A stretch of DNA of 64,000 bases, taken from JAJCYK01 sp965212195. GTDB lineage: Bacteria; Bacteroidota; Bacteroidia; Cytophagales; Cyclobacteriaceae. The translations under genes were made by a program, and so were the position numbers. The stretch spans positions 62,001 to 126,000 of the forward strand of contig CBDBUW010000017.1 of NCBI GenBank assembly GCA_965212195.1, written 5' to 3'. The notes beneath the pieces are model-generated. The model saw only the letters and a program-made list of their open reading frames with translations. It was not told the origin of the DNA and did not search any database. Below, in pieces: positions 61,262 through 64,000 of this stretch (position 1 is its first letter; each line of letters opens with the position of its first letter).

Positions 61262-64000
61262 ATGGCCTGGCAAGTAGGACATCCACTATTGAACGACGGA
61301 ACCAGTCAATCTCAACGGCTTTCGGATGCCTTACGACCGGAAAATAATCTGGTTGACGGGAGGAATATGGAAAATATACTGAAATTCCTATATGATATAT
61401 CTGATCAAATTGCTTTCTACGATTTTGACAACCGGTTGGCTGGAGGATGGAAAATCTTCTTTAGTGACCTGGAAGATGATCAGGGGAATTTGACTTCTGA
61501 AAGCATTAACAAATTCATAAAGGAAACGGAAAGACGTTCTTACAATAAAGTTTCCATCAGCATTATCCTGGCATTTTTGCACCTGTTCCAATTGCTGCAG
61601 AGTGATCTCAATGAACTTACTAAAAAACACCTTGAATTTTATTTTAAAGAGGTCCTTGGATTTAAACCAAAACCTCCGGAAAAAGACCAGGTACATGTAG
61701 TATTTAAACTCGCCCCTAACTTTGATCAGTACAAGTTAGTAGCGGGCACGCTATTGAAAGCAGGCGAAGATAGTACTGGAAATCCCTTAACGTATATAAC
61801 AAACCGAGAGATCATTGTAAACCAGGCAGAATTAGCCGGGGTAAAAACCACGCTCATATCGGAGAATGGACAGGTTTATAAAGCGGAAAAAGCAAATCTT
61901 TCAGATGAGGAAGGATTTCATTTACCTGATGCTTCCGTTGCATGGCCCACTTTCGGGGATCCTAAAGTCATGCAATTGTGTGGCGTTGGTTTAGCCATAG
62001 CTTCCCCATTGTTGCTGTTGAGGGAAGGCAGAAGATTTATTAATGTGGAAATCCTATTTAATGAATCCTTGGAAGTACTCTCCCAAATAAATCTTAATAA
62101 CATTCTGTGCTATGGAAGTGGAGAAGAAAACTGGATCCTTTTGGAGAATAGTCAAGCCAACATTGGTGGACAACAACCCCTTCTTTCTCTGGAGCTGTCC
62201 ATTGATTCAGTCTGTCCAGCGATTGTCAATTATGATGCTCAAAACCTGGAAGGTAATCTTGATACTTCATTTCCTGTCTTAAAATTTATTCCAGATCCCC
62301 AAAAAGGTAATTATACCGAATTCAGAGAGCTATCGATAAAAACCATCAAATTGACAGCTGGTGTTTATGAGGATGATGGGATACAGGATGTTCTAATTGA
62401 AAATGACAGTGGACTTCTTGATAATACAACAACAATACAACCTTTTGGAGCTAGTCCTGGTGTAGGTTATTCAATGTCCATAGGCAATCGGGAGGTATTC
62501 AGTAAACCATTGGATAATCTCAATATACACTTGCACTGGCTGGATCTACCTGATGATTCTGAGGGATTTTACCAATACTATGGTGCAGGAGATCCAAAGA
62601 ATTATCCATTAAAATACAGGTTAAACGACTGGTATAAAGTAAAAGTATATCTCCTCAAAGATAAAAACTGGATAAACCTGGGATCCTACAAGCTCTTTCA
62701 ACCAGATTACGGTATATTAAGCGATCGGCAAACTTTAGAATTGAGAAACTTTGGTGAGCTTCCTTTCATAACTCTTCCGGAGTTTGAAGGGTTTAGCCGC
62801 AATTTACCACAGGGATTCATCAAGCTAACCTTAATCCAGGATTTTGGTCACTCAATATATCCTGGAATATTTCAGCAAGTCGCTGCCTCTCAAGTACCCA
62901 CAAAAGTATTTCCCAACGAGCCCTATACTCCCACCTTGAAATCAATTTCTCTAAGCTATAGTGCTACCCAAACCATCCAAGCAAACCGATCCTATACAGA
63001 CTCACAATTGTTTCATATTTACCCCTTCGGAAGCCAGGAATTGATCCCTTCAAATGAAAAAACAAGCTTCTTACCTGGTATTCCACCGGCTTCGCTGTAT
63101 CTCGGGATATCGTCCCTTAAACCCCCCGAAAATCTGCACTTACTTTTCCAGTTACTCGAAGGATCTGAGATATTAGAGCCTGGCGCCAACAGGGAGAAAA
63201 TTGAATGGGATTATCTGACTTATACTGGTTGGAGAAATACCACGCTTGAAGGTACAGAGATCTTTGTCGATACAACCGACAACTTGAAGCGGTCAGGTAT
63301 TATGGCCATTGGCATAGATAATGACGCATCCAATCAAAACAGACAAATGCCTCTAGGTTTTCATTGGCTCCGCGCGGCCTTTCCTCAAGATCCTGCTGCA
63401 GTAGCCAAAACCATAAACATTCACACCCAGGCAATATCTGCTGAATTCAAAGATAGGAATAACGATCCGGATCACCTGCTACGACCCTTGCCAGACAGGC
63501 AGATCAACACTCTGGCTGTTCCAAACCCTGCTATTGAGTCTGTCGAACAACCTTATGAATCATTTGATGGCCGGCCATCAGAAAGCAGTGAGTATTTTTA
63601 TGCCAGGGTCAGTGAGAGTATTCGTCACAAGCATAGAGCAGCCACACACTGGGATGTGGAGAGATTGATCCTCAATCGATTCCCAGATATTTATAAGATA
63701 AAGGCCATTCCCCACACAGGCTTTAACAAGCAAGGCTATTATTCGGAATTCAGTCCAGGACAGGTTTCATTAGTGGCCATCCCACAATTGCATGGTCAGA
63801 ACGTATTAAATCCACTGAAACCAATGGTATCCACAGCCAAAAGAGATGAGATCCGAAATTTTATTCTTCCTTTTACTTCCGCTTTTCTCAATCTAAAAAA
63901 TGATGGTTTCCATGTGATAAATCCTCGCTTTGAACCAATTCTTCTTCAGTTCAGCGTCGGATTCCTAAAAGGAGTCGATGCGGGATATTACGCTCAAGAA
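61262..64000 (+). CDS. baseplate J-like wedge protein (Afp11/Pvc11-like), 5' part
   Basis: Starts at ATG 61262 (MAWQVGHPLLNDGTSQSQRL), 14 bp after the gp25-like stop, and stays open for 913 codons to the right edge; the end is outside the window. Large size, position after gp25 and features of the Afp11 family fit: a helical N-terminus, KPPEKDQVHVVFKLAPNF and AGTLLKAGEDSTG early, and a J-like segment in RVSESIRHKHRAATHWDVERLIL near residue 780. Baseplate J proteins form the arms that connect the spike hub to the sheath and trigger contraction. Genes for the remaining parts (Afp12-15, fibre, ATPase) should lie to the right. Confidence 0.9.
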   Translation, partial: MAWQVGHPLLNDGTSQSQRLSDALRPENNLVDGRNMENILKFLYDISDQIAFYDFDNRLAGGWKIFFSDLEDDQGNLTSESINKFIKETERRSYNKVSISIILAFLHLFQLLQSDLNELTKKHLEFYFKEVLGFKPKPPEKDQVHVVFKLAPNFDQYKLVAGTLLKAGEDSTGNPLTYITNREIIVNQAELAGVKTTLISENGQVYKAEKANLSDEEGFHLPDASVAWPTFGDPKVMQLCGVGLAIASPLLLLREGRRFINVEILFNESLEVLSQINLNNILCYGSGEENWILLENSQANIGGQQPLLSLELSIDSVCPAIVNYDAQNLEGNLDTSFPVLKFIPDPQKGNYTEFRELSIKTIKLTAGVYEDDGIQDVLIENDSGLLDNTTTIQPFGASPGVGYSMSIGNREVFSKPLDNLNIHLHWLDLPDDSEGFYQYYGAGDPKNYPLKYRLNDWYKVKVYLLKDKNWINLGSYKLFQPDYGILSDRQTLELRNFGELPFITLPEFEGFSRNLPQGFIKLTLIQDFGHSIYPGIFQQVAASQVPTKVFPNEPYTPTLKSISLSYSATQTIQANRSYTDSQLFHIYPFGSQELIPSNEKTSFLPGIPPASLYLGISSLKPPENLHLLFQLLEGSEILEPGANREKIEWDYLTYTGWRNTTLEGTEIFVDTTDNLKRSGIMAIGIDNDASNQNRQMPLGFHWLRAAFPQDPAAVAKTINIHTQAISAEFKDRNNDPDHLLRPLPDRQINTLAVPNPAIESVEQPYESFDGRPSESSEYFYARVSESIRHKHRAATHWDVERLILNRFPDIYKIKAIPHTGFNKQGYYSEFSPGQVSLVAIPQLHGQNVLNPLKPMVSTAKRDEIRNFILPFTSAFLNLKNDGFHVINPRFEPILLQFSVGFLKGVDAGYYAQE

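Overview
The window comes from a Bacteroidota genome, probably a Cytophagales-like marine or soil bacterium. The lineage call rests on Bacteroidetes-type conjugation proteins (TraO, a TraQ-like lipoprotein, a VirB4/TraG-type fragment), one TAnnTTTG-type promoter element, an A+T-rich background and the style of the lipoprotein and signal sequences. No rRNA, tRNA or CRISPR array was seen. Families were recognised by eye from motifs; no database search was possible.

Layout. (1) 1-11375, minus: Tc (ABC) toxin locus 1, a 3470-aa TcA followed by the 5' part of a TcB/SpvB-type gene that leaves the window on the left. (2) 11555-13340, minus: a DUF2235 (Tle1-like) lipase gene with a small membrane protein gene and its in-frame continuation. 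(3) 14096-24627: a mosaic of an orphan 801-aa protein, a membrane protein, a signal-less LAS-type peptidoglycan peptidase, a PAS-LuxR regulator, a decayed ion-channel/RCK relic, a subtilase with a separate propeptide-like protein, an orphan 268-aa protein and a secreted calcineurin-like phosphoesterase. (4) 24666-32484: remains of an integrative conjugative element (ParB-like protein, excisionase-type HTH protein, TraQ-like lipoprotein, TraO, coupling ATPase, VirB4 fragment), with two membrane proteins inserted. (5) 32642-35703: an orphan 481-aa protein and a ComEC-like metallo-beta-lactamase-fold protein. (6) 35984-51911, minus: Tc locus 2, a 2920-aa TcA followed by a 2368-aa TcB-TcC fusion with a glycine-rich linker and a variable C-terminal toxin region. 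(7) 52451-53595: two tiny membrane ORFs and an AraC regulator. (8) 53767-64000, plus: an extracellular contractile injection system (eCIS, Afp/PVC-like) operon running off the right edge: Afp16-type terminator, an eCIS-linked unknown, one sheath, tube, tube initiator, DUF5908, LysM-less Afp7-like hub adaptor, VgrG-like spike, PAAR tip, gp25 wedge and the start of a baseplate J-like protein.

How it may work together. Tc toxins and eCIS particles both assemble in the cytoplasm and need a way out of the cell. The peptidase at 17487-18293 has no signal peptide but has the LAS metal-binding residues and a peptidoglycan-binding repeat. It lies next to a multi-pass membrane protein and a LuxR regulator, an arrangement that recalls holin/endolysin cassettes (type 10 secretion) used to release Tc toxins. 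A related DNA motif lies upstream of the membrane protein, of the LuxR gene and of another membrane gene pair (26576). It occurs as a perfect 32-bp palindrome just upstream of TcA of locus 2. I infer a shared regulatory circuit linking lysis and toxin production; this is the most interesting hypothesis in the window.
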